64,000 nucleotides of DNA from Gyrodactylus bullatarudis (Eukaryota > Platyhelminthes > Monogenea > Gyrodactylidea > Gyrodactylidae), in NCBI GenBank assembly GCA_012064415.1, contig SSNU01000259.1:26654-90653 (forward strand), in the 5' to 3' direction. The notes beneath the pieces are model-generated. The model was given only the letters and a program-made list of their open reading frames with translations. It was not told the origin of the DNA and searched no databases. Both the position numbers and the translations under genes were made by a program. Of the stretch, positions 1-10,440 are shown in pieces. Position 1 is the stretch's first letter. Each line of letters starts with the position of its first letter.

Positions 1-525
1 GGCTTTGTTGAGTCCAATGGGCTTTACTTTACTTTGAGGGCACCGTGATTTTACATAATTAAATTGCATCCTCTTTCAAAATTATTATAGATTCAGTTAT
101 TGATGAATGAAATGAATAAATTTGTAAATGAAAAATCAATATTCGAAGATAAAAAAAGTTTTCTATTTCTTTTTGAAAATACAGTATTTTTCTAAGGGAT
201 TATTCAGATTTTATAAGGCGTTAACTTTGCCTCGAAATTTTATCTCACACGAAAAAGATATAAGGGCAAATCTTTTTGGCGCAGAATTCAAGTCTCAAAA
301 AGGTGCTCATCTGTTAATAGACCAATTAAACAGAAATAATTCACATATTATTAATTCTCACGAAATTCTTATCCAAAAAATGTTTGCTTATACATCTGGT
401 CTTGATCCTTGATCCAAGAATCTTGTTTCGTCTGAGATCATTTTTTCATCGTTTCGTCATAGCTGTTTCTTTCTTAGAAGAACCTTTCCTGTAACTTTCT
501 CTGGTATTGTGAGTAGTATAGTAAT
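1..525. other. AT-rich sequence, nothing recognised
   Basis: A 94-codon open frame (128-412, plus) is present but matches no family I recognise. I see no splice context or promoter that would make it a gene. The right edge abuts PLE reverse-transcriptase sequence. Confidence 0.5.
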
Positions 526-1272
526 GACCAGATGTATGTTCAAAAAGACGGAGTAGGTATGGGGTCACTATTCCTGGCAAAATTAGAGATGAAAACCTTT
601 AAACCAGCAATCGATAAGTTTAAGCATTATTATCGTTATATGGATGGCACCTTCATAATTATAAATAATAATCAAAATTGCGATAATTTATTAACAGAAT
701 AAAGGCACATAGTCAGATGAAATTCACAGTCGATAAAGAAAACGAAAAAAGTTTATCATTCCTGGATGTGAAAATATCGAGGAACGAAGATGGATCCATA
801 ACCAGAAGTATCCACAGGAAGAACACATTCACCAGGAAGTTTCTCAATTTTAATTCCTCTGTACGAGGGTTGATAACAGCACTTGCCAAAAGGACCCGTC
901 GACTTAGAATCAGCATGGGAGAGCGAAATAGAAAATCTGATCAGAATCTTCCTATCAAATGACTATCCAATTGAATTGATCAATGATCGTATGTCTAAAC
1001 TCTACATGTCAAAAAGAAAACCAAATCAAAAAAAAGGCGTGAACGTAACTTTGAGCCTACTTTACAAACCATCAGGAAAAAACGGTTACATCTTGAAAGC
1101 AGCAGAGGCATATCTTATCAATCAACACAAACCAAATCTATGCGTCCAAAAAAATCATGTGAAAACAATTGGGTACAAATTGGGTTTCAGAGGAAGAGAA
1201 GACAAACTATCTAAAATATGCAAGGTTCTTAAACCAATTAGAAAATCTATTATCACTCATTCTACAATTTAA
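526..1272 (+). pseudogene. Penelope-like element remnant: RT C-terminus plus end of GIY-YIG domain
   Basis: This is a decayed PLE polyprotein in three frames. Frame 1 (526-702) reads DGVGMGSLFLAKLE, the RT motif before the catalytic box, with several residues missing after MGS. It continues to YYRYMDGTFIII, where intact elements have the YVDD-type catalytic motif, so one catalytic Asp is replaced by Gly. A frameshift leads to MKFTVDKENEKSLSFLDVKI (717 on) and RSIHRKNTFTRKFLNF, the conserved PLE segment after the RT core. A second shift near 885 gives ESEIENLIRIFLSNDYP and the endonuclease C-terminus (AAEAYLINQHKPNLCVQKNH, about 1098-1160). The GIY-YIG N-terminal half is deleted. The missing residues, frameshifts and active-site change make it non-functional. 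The family call is firm, but no 3' hammerhead follows this copy. Confidence 0.9.
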
Positions 1273-2111
1273 AACTCAAAACACATACTTAAATAACATC
1301 TTTACAGTATAAATGAATAACTCGAATATAATATCAACTAAATGTGTCTGAAATTCTCAGAATTAAAAGATTTCATCGAATTCATCTCTAAAAAAGTTTA
1401 TGGGTATTACTATTTTCAGAAGCTATTTTAGTATAGCTCAAAGTCATTGGTATTTTCATATACTTTACTTTCTGATACAACTGTACACGAATTGGTTTTC
1501 TTAGTAGCGTCCCCATTTGAAAACCAATGATAACTCAAGCCATCTGGTCCATCTTTCGTTTTAATTTTCAATGAGAAATCGTATTATTACCTTCATAGTA
1601 AAATATATGATGGTAAAAATATTTATTCAGTTATTATTTGATAAATAATTCTTTTGTTCATAAAAAAGTTTTAATTTGAAAATAATATTATTATTTTTAA
1701 TTGATAAAAAGAAATCGAGATATTAGAATAACAGAAGTGCCTCATATATCAATTCTATTAATACGATACTTGGTAGAAGGGACAGTATACTTTTTAGGTC
1801 GATTCTTTTATCTTAAATACACTTTCAAGATGTTGAGTGTACCATTCTATGAATTGAAAAAAAAGTTATGTCTTCATAAATCTAGAAGCTTAGGTTTAAT
1901 TTAAAGAAATTACTCACATCGATACAGTTTTTCTTCTATAATTAAAATAACTTAGATTTATTACATATTAGAGAGATTCGTAATTTTATAGATACGTCCG
2001 AAAATTCACTTGTTTTTATTTCGAAAATTTTGAAGTAGTGAGAAAACAGAGGGCTTATTAGAACTGAATGTACATTCTTAAAGTCTTATCAGCAATGTTA
2101 CTTTAGAAATA
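1273..2111. other. AT-rich spacer between two PLE fragments
   Basis: No gene is recognised here. A 67-codon open frame at 1701-1904 has no recognisable motif. Confidence 0.5.
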
Positions 2112-2504
2112 AAATTGTTCAATGCAGAGTACATTGGTCATACAACAAGAAGGCTCGAAGAAAGAGTCTCCGAACACTTGTACACAGGCTCGACAGCCAT
2201 AAGACAACACGTTAGAGAATGCAAAGAAAAGGTTTCACATGAAAATTTTGAAATCATTTACAGACAAACAGGAAACAGCATCGCAGCTCTCAAAACAGCC
2301 GAGGCAATACTCTTAGAGAAGGAACAACCCAGTCTATGTGTCCAAAAAAAGTTCATTCAACCTCTAGTTCTTCCAAAACCCATTCTTGGGAACAAAAGGA
2401 AACCTATCGAAACAGAGAGGAGGAACATTGAACAGGTAACAATAACAACCAAACCCCTAATACAAACAAATATTACCTCCTTTTTCCTAACGAGACAATT
2501 TTAA
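2112..2504 (+). pseudogene. Penelope-like element, GIY-YIG endonuclease domain (5'-truncated)
   Basis: This open frame encodes the C-terminal endonuclease of a PLE. YIGHTTRRLEERVSEH (from about 2126) is the GIY-YIG core. RQHVRECKEKVSHENFEIIY and AEAILLEKEQPSLCVQKKF are the conserved tail typical of PLE ORFs. The domain cuts target DNA during insertion, in partnership with the RT. There is no proper ATG: the frame opens inside the domain, so the copy is 5'-truncated, as is common after PLE retrotransposition. The C-terminal end and stop (2504) look intact. About 350 nt of 3' UTR follows, with a CCCC/GGGG hairpin and a hammerhead ribozyme. Confidence 0.88.
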
Positions 2505-2655
2505 TCAATGCCATAACTCATGACTTATAAACTATACACTTTTTAACTCCCCAATTCATTTTAATTGTAATCCTAATTTGGATACAAGAAATCTCAAATG
2601 ACAACATTAAACAAAAGAGAATAATTAATTACCCACAAACAATTGAACATTTTCA

Positions 2656-2681
2656 CCCCTCGCATGGCTCATGTGAGGGGA
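2656..2681 (+). other. GC-rich hairpin in PLE 3' UTR
   Basis: CCCCTC and GAGGGG arms enclose a loop within a region that is otherwise about 70% A+T. A comparable CTCCCCAC/GTGGGGAAG hairpin precedes the hammerhead of the copy at 8.7-8.9 kb. The recurrence suggests a structured RNA element, function unknown. Confidence 0.5.
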
Positions 2682-2782
2682 CCCATATTCATATCTATTC
2701 TCATGTATACTCAGAAACTATTACTACCTATGAAAGGCTGACCAATCAAACTCTTTCTTGTAATATTGATGTATTTATATTT

Positions 2783-2832
2783 GGCATGTAAAGACTGAAG
2801 AGTATGCCCGAAATAGAGCTCAATCTCTTCAT
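2783..2832 (+). ncRNA. Hammerhead ribozyme (PLE type), copy 1
   Basis: The core reads CTGAAGAG, then TATGCC, then CGAAA. Position 7 of CUGANGA is variable, so CUGAAGA is a valid core. The arms around the core, GTAAAGA and TCTTCAT, can form stem I. Stem III is short and has lost one base relative to the copy at 8.9 kb. The upstream GGCAT is complementary to ATGCC in loop II, which suggests a stem I-loop II contact. Minimal hammerheads of this type are known from PLE terminal repeats. Activity of this diverged copy is uncertain. Confidence 0.72.
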
Positions 2833-3042
2833 ATTCTCAGGCATCGCCTTTCTTATAAAAAAACTGTTCACTTAAAAATCCCGTTTTTTCAGCTATCTAT
2901 ATGCTAGAAAGATATAATAAACAGTTGAAAGAGAAAAGAATTTACTATTTGATCATATTAAAAATGTATTCATATATTCTAAAATACAAATTTACGTTTT
3001 TTCATTCATAGATAAAATGAAAAAAAGTTTTCAGTCATGTCT

Positions 3043-3602
3043 AAAGCTATTTTGATAAACCTTTATTTAGTTAAAAAGAAAATATCTTACTTTCGAACTT
3101 CAAAAATTTTGATTTTCTATTAGCGATCGGAAATTGACGATACCTGATAGAACGAAAAATTACAAATATTAGAATTAAAATAGTAAGAAGCGTTTTCCAT
3201 GAACAGAAGCGAATGTAAGCTTAAAAACACCCAAAAATTATGAGTAAATGGTGAAAAGCTCACATAGGCCAGGGTAGTATTAGAGACTATGTATGATTCT
3301 TTGAAAAAAAAGATCTGGTTTAATAGTATTGATAAAGCATTTCTTTTTGACTCACAGATCAGTGCTATCTTCACCTGGGTTCTTATGAAATATCGAAAAT
3401 TGGATTTGTCTGCAGTATGATTGTTATCAGATAAGTGCTTTTCTTTCGTCATCGTCATAGGTTTTCTGATAATTCTTCTTAGATGAGTGCTTAAAAATTA
3501 AGAGAGTGTTTTTTTCAGGTGGTGTGGAAAATCAAAATTTTTGAAGTTCGAAAGTAAGTTATTTTCTTTTTAATTAAATGAAGGTTTATCAAAATAGCTT
3601 GA
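3043..3602. repeat. Fold-back element (MITE-like) with ~70-bp inverted ends
   Basis: The left end (3043-3114) and right end (3530-3602) are near-perfect reverse complements, beginning AAGCTATTTTGATAAACC. The interior of about 415 bp holds a 112-codon minus-strand frame with no recognisable domain. I could not define a target-site duplication. The element is non-autonomous and its family is unknown. Confidence 0.75.
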
Positions 3603-5086
3603 AAAATTGTCTGTCTTTACCTGATTTTACTATTTCAAAATTTTTATAATGCAAATAAGCGGATTTTCAGACGTATTTGATAAATGATAGATTTATGAAT
3701 AACTAACCGGCTTTTTCTTCCAAAAAGACTGAAAAATTATGATTATAGTAAATCGCGGCACTTTTTAATTAAGATTTCAATGTGTCTACTTTGTACTAGA
3801 GGGTCTAATAATTATTTTTGAGTAAGTCTTTTCTGTAAACTATTATTAGAGAATGGACTAATTTATTTCTCGTCTAATATTTAAAATTCATTTATGCGTC
3901 CAGACATATATAACAATTTTTGTTAGCGTCTTTCAAGATTAACTGTGTACTTAACACATACATAGTAGCCCGGTTGCAAAATTACAATGTATATGTCTAA
4001 AAGTAAGATACATACCAAAGAACACAGAAAATGCAAAGCTTATATATCTAAGAAATGAAAATCCAATTACAAGATACCATCCATCAAAGATACTCAGAAC
4101 CTTATGAAGTCAAAGACTTGAATAAGAAAAATGTTTGGATAATCGTTAATAAAAAAGTTTAAAAAATATGGATTGATCGAGTGAAACTGGCAAGATTCTC
4201 AAAATGAATTGAACTCTAAATGGCACAAGAAAACTAAACCAACCAATCTGACGTCAAGTTCGAGGATCAAAATTATCTAGATGATGATGACGAAGAGGAA
4301 ATATCCCAAAAATGACCATGCAAAAGTTTTCAAAGAGAAAAGACAACAAACCAAAGAATGAGTTGTTCAAACTTTTCTATATAATAGACATCAATTTATT
4401 AAAAGTACAAATACGATAGAAAAAAACTAGTTTTAAATGAGATTTCAGTATTGACAACGAGATCGCTATGAAAAAACAGGGGTCTATAACAGAAGTCAGA
4501 AAGGATTTTTCTCGATTGAAAATCGAGAACAAAAGTCCCGATTATATCAACTTTAAACTCGTCTTATTTTTACCGATTATGTTATTGATGCATGAATCTT
4601 GTGCAAGAGGAAAAACTTTTTATTCTGCATCAGATAGAGTTATTTTAATAGAGGTAAAACGAAAAAAATCACATAGTTTATAAATGGTGCTAGATTTATG
4701 AAAAGAGATTTGAAGCAAAAGCATACTATTATTAGCAAAAAAAATTTTTTAATTATTTTACAATGATCTTGAGGCCTAGATTTAGATTACATTAAGTTCA
4801 AAACTATCGACGAATACAAATTATTTAAAATTCAACGTATTCAGATAGAACTCTTTCGAATGATGTATAATTCTATATACACTGTATTTCATGGATTAAA
4901 AAAATTGAACATGTAGTTCTAAAATTATTTTGAGTTAGATCGTTAAAATAGTAGAACTCACCTATTTTTTTTCCTAAATATTTTGCGAAGTAGGAATTAT
5001 TATATGACAAATTATATATCATAACAACATCCTGGAGACAAACAACCAATCCCTCCTTCCCCCTTTATTGTGCTCAAATCCGATCG
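3603..5086. other. AT-rich sequence, no gene recognised
   Basis: Only short frames without recognisable motifs are present. A stretch near 4285-4305 encodes an Asp/Glu-rich run but has stops on both sides. Confidence 0.5.
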
Positions 5087-5144
5087 AACCAATCAGAGAA
5101 TTTTATTAAACCTTTTATCAGGTTTAAAATTGTATATATATCTA

Positions 5145-5194
5145 GCCAGTGTAAGAGTCTGATGAGATCCGGTGAAATATAAGCTTTATCACTA
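5145..5194 (+). ncRNA. Hammerhead ribozyme, variant PLE type
   Basis: The full consensus core CTGATGA is followed by a short GATCCGGT segment and GAAA. Stem III can form from ATA and TAT arms around AAGCTTT, placing a canonical AUC cleavage triplet before ACT. ACT pairs with AGT just upstream of the core. An AACCAATCAG motif lies about 55 nt upstream, as it does before the other PLE hammerheads here, so this probably marks the 3' end of a divergent PLE whose coding part is gone. Stem II is weak on paper. Confidence 0.62.
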
Positions 5195-6095
5195 AATATT
5201 AAGTTCTCTACTGAATCCTCACAATGAGTTCTTCATTGGAAACAGAAAATAAACATAATAAAACAAACAGTAAAAGTAAATTTATTCAATAAAGTCCTGT
5301 AAAGTTAGAAGGGATAAATAAAAAGTAAATTCTTCCCCGTTTATTTAGGGCAAATTTCACTCGAATATCACTGGCTCCCTGTAAAAACCAATCAGAATCT
5401 AGGATTGCTCTTGGGGAAATTTGAAATGATTTTTTCTTACATTTGACTTCGATAGATACAAAGATATCATTTTTCTCTGTCATACGATACAATTCTTTTT
5501 GGGAAATAACTTGAAATAAAAATTTTGATCAAATATTGTAGCAAATCTCTTACCATTAGAAAGCTGATGAAGAACTGATTTATCCTATAAATTTAATATG
5601 CTTAGTGGATCTTTACAAGGAATTCCTATGTGTTCAAAGTTCTGTCATGCTCATTTACCATTTTGAAATTAAAATTCAATCTTCAAACCTCAATCTGACA
5701 AAAATTCATGTTGATTCATTATTTCACAATATGTCTAGTGTAGACTTTAACATCGGCTTTGATGGCCCTTCCCCATCCGTATCCATAATAATAGGTAATA
5801 TGTGTACTAGAAATTTTATAGAAAGGGAAAATTTGGCATTAACATATAGACAATCATTTCACACAACATATGATAGGGTACTCTAGTTCAGATCCCCATT
5901 ACTTTTTTTGACATTCAATTACACCCACCCATATTAGTTTTCTCCTCTTCGAAATCTACATTGTAGGTTCTAAAACAAGTTATCTCAACCTCAGTATTTG
6001 ATTGACATATATGATAGGTTCAAATTGGTGCGTCAATATACCTACTTATTAACTAAAACAGCATGAAATAACGAAACTCATCACTTTTACTCACA
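5195..6095. other. AT-rich sequence, no gene recognised
   Basis: Open frames at 5286-5492 (minus) and 5605-5886 (plus) have no motif or splice context that I can recognise. Confidence 0.45.
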
Positions 6096-6275
6096 ATGCC
6101 TTTCACAAATGACCAAAAACTCTAAGTTATTCATGAAATGGAAAGTGACCTCTTTCTAAGTGAAATTGCTAAGAAGCATCATGTTTCATTGACTACCACT
6201 AAACAGTGGCGCAAAGATAAAAAGAACATTTCCGCAAATATATCGAGATCGACTCATATCAACGCTTTTAAATGC
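6096..6275 (+). pseudogene. pogo/Tigger transposase N-terminal helix-turn-helix fragment
   Basis: From ATG 6096 the frame reads MPFTNDQKL, a stop, VIHEMESDLFLSEIAKKHHV and SLTTTKQWRKDKKNI. This is the CENP-B/pogo-type HTH that binds the element's termini (SEIAKKxxVSxxTxxxW pattern). The in-frame stop at codon 10 and loss of the following domains make it a relic. It may be the front of the same family whose catalytic part appears near 8.1 kb, but the two are separated by other repeats. Confidence 0.7.
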
Positions 6276-6800
6276 TAAGATCCAAAATTGGTGAACAGCT
6301 CGAAGAGGAGATAAGAACCATAATTTCTAAAGAGGATACTCTAGAAATAGGCGAAGGTGTTGTCCACACTCTCAGTCTTACTTATGTATTTGGTCAGGAC
6401 GGTTATTTTCAAAAATTCATGAATAACCACACAAATAATGAGCACAAAGTAGATTTTTTCCAACTAATTTCTTAAGGATCTCATGAAGCTTGAAAAATTA
6501 ATGGTGTACCTGAACATGGATAATGACAAAATTGACTGCTTCTTCCATATGAGATATGATTCATACCGAAATCAAAATGATTTTTTCATCACAATCAAAG
6601 TTTCAAGTTTCAACAGAACAGCTGAATACTCAATAAGTTTCTCGAATTGCGAGATAACTGGTCTCTTGTAAAAAAAGAGTTCAAGATACTTAAGTATTTT
6701 CTTGATTTTCTATTTAAAATCAGCGAAAGTGTTCGATCAAATTTAATGTTTGAAGACATAAGTTGCCTGATTTCCTCAAAGATATTTTTGGGTTGCTGAT

Positions 6801-7080
6801 CTGGAGTCATGCTGGAGCTGAGAACGAGCGAAAGATTTGTTTTGGTGAATAAAGCTTATTTTCGTCGGTTCTATTCAGACCAAACACCGACTTTCGATAT
6901 ATATTTATACATAAAATAAGGTTGGGAACATGCTAATGGCTAATCCTTAATGTTCCCAACCTTATTTTATGTATAAATATATATCGAAAGTCGGTGTTTG
7001 GTCTGAATAGAACCGACGAAAATAAGCTTTATTCACCAAAACAAATCTTTCGCTCTTTCTTAGCTCCAGCATGACTCCAG
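6801..7080. repeat. 280-bp near-perfect palindrome
   Basis: The arms 6801-6930 and 6951-7080 are almost perfect reverse complements around a 20-bp spacer. The ends read CTGGAGTCATGCTGG on both strands. There is no coding content. It may be a fold-back element or an inverted duplication of a repeat end. RNA from this site would form a 130-bp double strand. Confidence 0.88.
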
Positions 7081-7257
7081 GTTTGTCAACACTAAAGAGT
7101 TCATCGGTAAACTGCTCTATAGATGTACACTTATGTTCCCACGGATCAGTGGTGTCTTATTCTCTTAAAAAGGGATCAATGAGTCTCCAGACTAGAATTA
7201 TCAGAACTTATTCCCGTATAGATTTGCGGAAATACAGTCAATTGGATAGATAATGGA

Positions 7258-8050
7258 TCGAGATAACTCTACCCCGAAATGATTTCTAGTTATATATCTC
7301 TCAGCTCGTTTTCGTTGACCAATGAAATTTGAGCACAGTCATTTACATAGATAAAACCTCGAGATAACTCTACCCCAAAAATTCAACCTTACTTATACCT
7401 TTCTTCACTTTTCTCCCAAGACCAATAAAATTCGAGTATTATATAGACCAATGAAATTTGAGGCTTAAAAATTGAGTTAGATATCAAGATATATCAAATT
7501 GAGTTAAATTTAGGATTTTTACTCTCTAATTTTAGAGCAATTATGTAACCAAATTTGATATTTCATGATATCTAACTCAATTTTTAAACCAGAATATTGC
7601 GTTAGTGATAAATGTTTCCCAATTTCTGGTGAAAAAATAGGGGTCTGGTATCCCTATAAAGAAGAAGGATATTTTCAATTCATAACGTAGTGTGTAAAGG
7701 AAGAAAGTGAGGGGGTCAGTGCCTGAAATCGTATTCGGGATTTCATTTTTAAATTCTGTCATGGATAATTTTGCTGAAAAACTTTAAGCAGATTTATTCA
7801 GAGATTTTTCGTACTAGTTGATTAAAATTTTTCCAGGTTATACAAAACTTCGTGCTCTTTCGAATGGTATAAATATTGAGACGAGTAAAGTTCAAATTTC
7901 AGCTATTAAACTACGTGGAATAATATTTTGGTTTTAATCGAAAGCGAAAAAAAATCTCTTTTTAATAGTGTATAGTTATCTGTGGGGTTTTATAAATTTG
8001 GTTACATAATCGCTATAAGAATGAAGAGTAAAAATGCTAAATTTAACTTT
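7258..8050. repeat. Direct repeats followed by a fold-back repeat
   Basis: CGAGATAACTCTACCCC occurs at 7258 and 7361, and GACCAATGAAATTTGAG at 7317 and 7449, so part of this segment is tandemly duplicated. From 7474, AATTGAGTTAGATATCA is inverted within 100 bp. The block at about 7500-7560 is also inverted at about 7990-8050, giving a fold-back of about 550 bp. No transposase is recognised inside. Confidence 0.65.
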
Positions 8051-8109
8051 AAATGAATTTCAAAATAAAAAGATACCGACGAGAAATAATCAGAATGCAC
8101 ACGGCTTCA

Positions 8110-8515
8110 AGGAATTGAAAGATAGAGTTACCTTGGTTTGTTGGGGGAAAAAAGACCTTTAGAAATCATCAACAACGATAAGAAGCCTAGGTGTTTTGAT
8201 GATAAAGATACGAACTTTTTCAACTACACTAAAACAAAAAAAGCTGGACGAAAAAATGTTTGTTTTCGAAGAATCTATCTGATTGGGATAAAGAACTTAG
8301 GAGATCGGAAAGAAAAATCTTATTGTTTGTTGACAATGCCCCCAGTCAGATGGTACAGTTTTGAGAAAAATAAAAGTAAGATTTATTCAGTCATGAAAAG
8401 TTTTAAATTTAAATTTGAAAATTTCTTCAGCTTCAGTTTCTACCCCCAAACTGTACCTCTGTTTGCCAGCCTCTTGATGCTGGTGTAATAAGATCTTTCA
8501 ACTTTTTTCGAGCTT
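8110..8515 (+). pseudogene. pogo/Tigger DDE transposase fragment
   Basis: Catalytic-domain pieces appear in different frames. KDRVTLVCW is followed by IINNDKKPRCF (the GKSKNPRCF block). Near 8318-8350, ILLFVDNAPSQ is the second-Asp block (LLxDNAPSH). LQFLPPNCTSVCQPLDAGVI (about 8430-8500) is the PPNxTSxxQPLDxGVI block with the third acidic residue. In intact elements this domain excises and inserts a TA-flanked transposon. At least two frameshifts interrupt it. It ends immediately before a PLE 3' tail, so one inserted into or beside the other. Confidence 0.85.
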
Positions 8516-8732
8516 TCAACCAAAAATTTTTTTTTTAACCATAACCAGTAAAAACCATAAAAAGTAACAAATGATATTTCACTATTAACCAATTGTTAAA
8601 TAATAATTATTATAATCAAATATTGTATATTCTATCAATGAAGTGTCAACAGTATTAACAATTGTACTTGTATATTCATTAATCTCTGTATTATATTAGT
8701 ACTCATTGGAAGTCAAATGTATGTCTATACAC

Positions 8733-8758
8733 ACTCCCCACAATGTACAGGTGGGGAA
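8733..8758 (+). other. GC-rich hairpin in PLE 3' UTR
   Basis: CTCCCCAC and GTGGGGAAG arms enclose a short loop. It occupies the same relative place as the hairpin at 2656, 130-150 nt before the hammerhead. Confidence 0.5.
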
Positions 8759-8881
8759 GGACTTTTAATGTATTAGTCATTTTCACACGTTTAATTACAT
8801 CATATATTGTACACTTTTGAAGAAAGGCCAACCAATCAGATTGTACCTTGCTCTTATTGTAATTTTTAATGTATTTGTACT

Positions 8882-8932
8882 GGCATGTAAAGACTGAAGA
8901 GTATGCCTGAAATAAAGTACTTATTTCTTCAC
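8882..8932 (+). ncRNA. Hammerhead ribozyme (PLE type), copy 2
   Basis: The core is CTGAAGAG, TATGCC, TGAAA. Stem III forms from ATAA and TTAT around AGTAC, with an AUU cleavage triplet. Stem I forms from GTAAAGA and TCTTCAC with one A-C mismatch. GGCAT upstream can pair with ATGCC in loop II. The base flanking GAAA is T here instead of C, giving a G-U closing pair for stem II. It lies at the 3' end of a PLE fragment whose coding part is missing. Confidence 0.75.
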
Positions 8933-9007
8933 AACACCAGGCATCGCCTTTCTATAAGAAATGATCGAAAGCATATCCAAAGTTAAAGATGATATTGACA
9001 ATCATCT

Positions 9008-9482
9008 AAAAGTCGAAAATTTTTATTGATTTGAAAGTTAGAGGTTTTTCATGATCAAGATTAGATAAGAAAATCAATTCAACTGAATCTTATCTGATGC
9101 ATAGCCTCATTATCGTTTGGGAGCTGAATTTCGATTTTTTGATCATTTTCACTACTCGGAAATCAATGAATTTTCGATAAAAATTTCTCGAAAAATTGGG
9201 TAACTCTCGGTGCCTTTTGATCAACCTCTAACTTTCAAATCAATAAAAAATTTCGGTTCAAATTACAAAAAAATGAGATTTTGGCGACAAATTGCAATTT
9301 GAAAAATGGCCATATTTCTCATAAAAATAGTTTTTTTCAGAATTTTTTTCTTCAACTGGTCAAAGTGAGCAACTTGAGTAGGATTCCAAAAAATCTTAAA
9401 AAAAACTCGAATCCGTGATGAAAATATCGAGATTTCTGTAAAAATCGTAAATTCCCAACTTCATATCAACGAACTTTATAAA
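9008..9482. repeat. Palindromic dispersed repeat, family R300
   Basis: A block containing ATTGATTTGAAAGTTAGAGG (9023 on) is inverted at 9214-9260. The right part, through GGCCATATTTCTCAT to CCCAACTTCATATCAACG, matches the copy at 58.39-58.69 kb in opposite orientation. The family recurs at least six times in the window. No coding content is seen. Confidence 0.75.
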
Positions 9483-10007
9483 GATTAGCGAACCACGATG
9501 AAATAGGATCACCCTTAGCTAAACCTTGTTTTCATGTGTAAATTGTATTCCGAAATTCAAGAATTTTTTACTCTATACACATTTTGAAGAATTTTTTAGT
9601 CTACTTTCTCCATTTAAGTTCATCTTCATAAATCTTAATAGCCTTATCTACTGGGATATTTATTTACATATCGACAGCATCTAAGAAGTATCTTATCCAA
9701 GCAAACAAATTTCCGATTCCAAAATTAATTTTCATATCTCAAATCTTGTTATGAACTTTCTTTTAATTTGAAAACGACTTGAGTTATTCAATAAAAATAA
9801 CTTCCAGTGTTCCCCAAGGTTCTTAAATTGGATCTATACATTTTTTTGTTAGACATAAATCTTATATTAAAATAAATAAAAAGTATAGATACAACTTATA
9901 AGGAGAATCTGAATGCATAATAGTAGATAAATACAAATACAAAATAATGTTTATCTGATTCAATAAAAATGTTAAATCAAAAACTCTGGATGTAGTAAAA
10001 CATTGCA

Positions 10008-10036
10008 ATATATATATATTATATATATATATATTT
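10008..10036. repeat. (TA)n microsatellite
   Basis: About 29 bp of alternating T and A with one phase break. Confidence 0.9.
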
Positions 10037-10289
10037 TAATTTATGGTTTACTGATATCCAGATATCAGAGGATATTGGTCGCCTCTTTAATCTGTTTTTC
10101 CAGTCGATAATATTATGGCTATTTCAAAAGTTAATTACTACTATCTTAGTTTTTTAAATTATTTATTCTTCTATCTCAATTTTCAGGTATTTAGAAATCG
10201 AGAATGTTGAGTAAGCAAATGAAATTGAGAGTGATATGCTGTAAAACCATGCGGCTAAAAGAGAGAGAGGCTATAGAAGTAATCCAAGT

Positions 10290-10440
10290 CGCATGGATTC
10301 TTGAACGAGTGGATTGAGCTTCGGACTACAATGCGACAGGTTCTACGTTTAAATCCCAGGTTGTGGCAAACTGACGAGTCCAAAAGAGGACGAAACGCAC
10401 ATATGTCTACCATATTTGTATACTTAGATTAATTCTGAAT
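10290..10440 (+). mobile_element. tRNA-derived SINE with hammerhead, copy 1
   Basis: A degenerate tRNA-like head (A-box-like GAACGAGTGGATTGAGC, B-box-like GTTTAAATCC near 10347) is followed directly by a hammerhead ribozyme. The order tRNA head, hammerhead, body is shared with the copies at 18.5 kb (minus) and 58.2 kb (plus), where the B box is better preserved. Such elements depend on another element's RT. The tail boundaries are unclear. Confidence 0.68.
10361..10414 (+). ncRNA. Hammerhead ribozyme (SINE type), copy 1
   Basis: CTGACGAGTCC, AAAAGA and GGACGAAAC form the universal core with a perfect GTCC/GGAC stem II. Stem III is ACG/TGT around CACATA, followed by the canonical GUC cleavage triplet. 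Stem I forms from TGTGG and CCATA outside a small internal loop, with an A-U pair next to the core. This resembles the schistosome SINE hammerheads. All catalytic positions are present, so activity is plausible. Confidence 0.85.

Noticed and set aside
128..412. 94-codon ORF with an LFRFYKALTLP stretch, resembling a LYR-motif protein
   Set aside because: The match is limited to a few residues, there is no Leu-Tyr-Arg triad, and the context is PLE debris.
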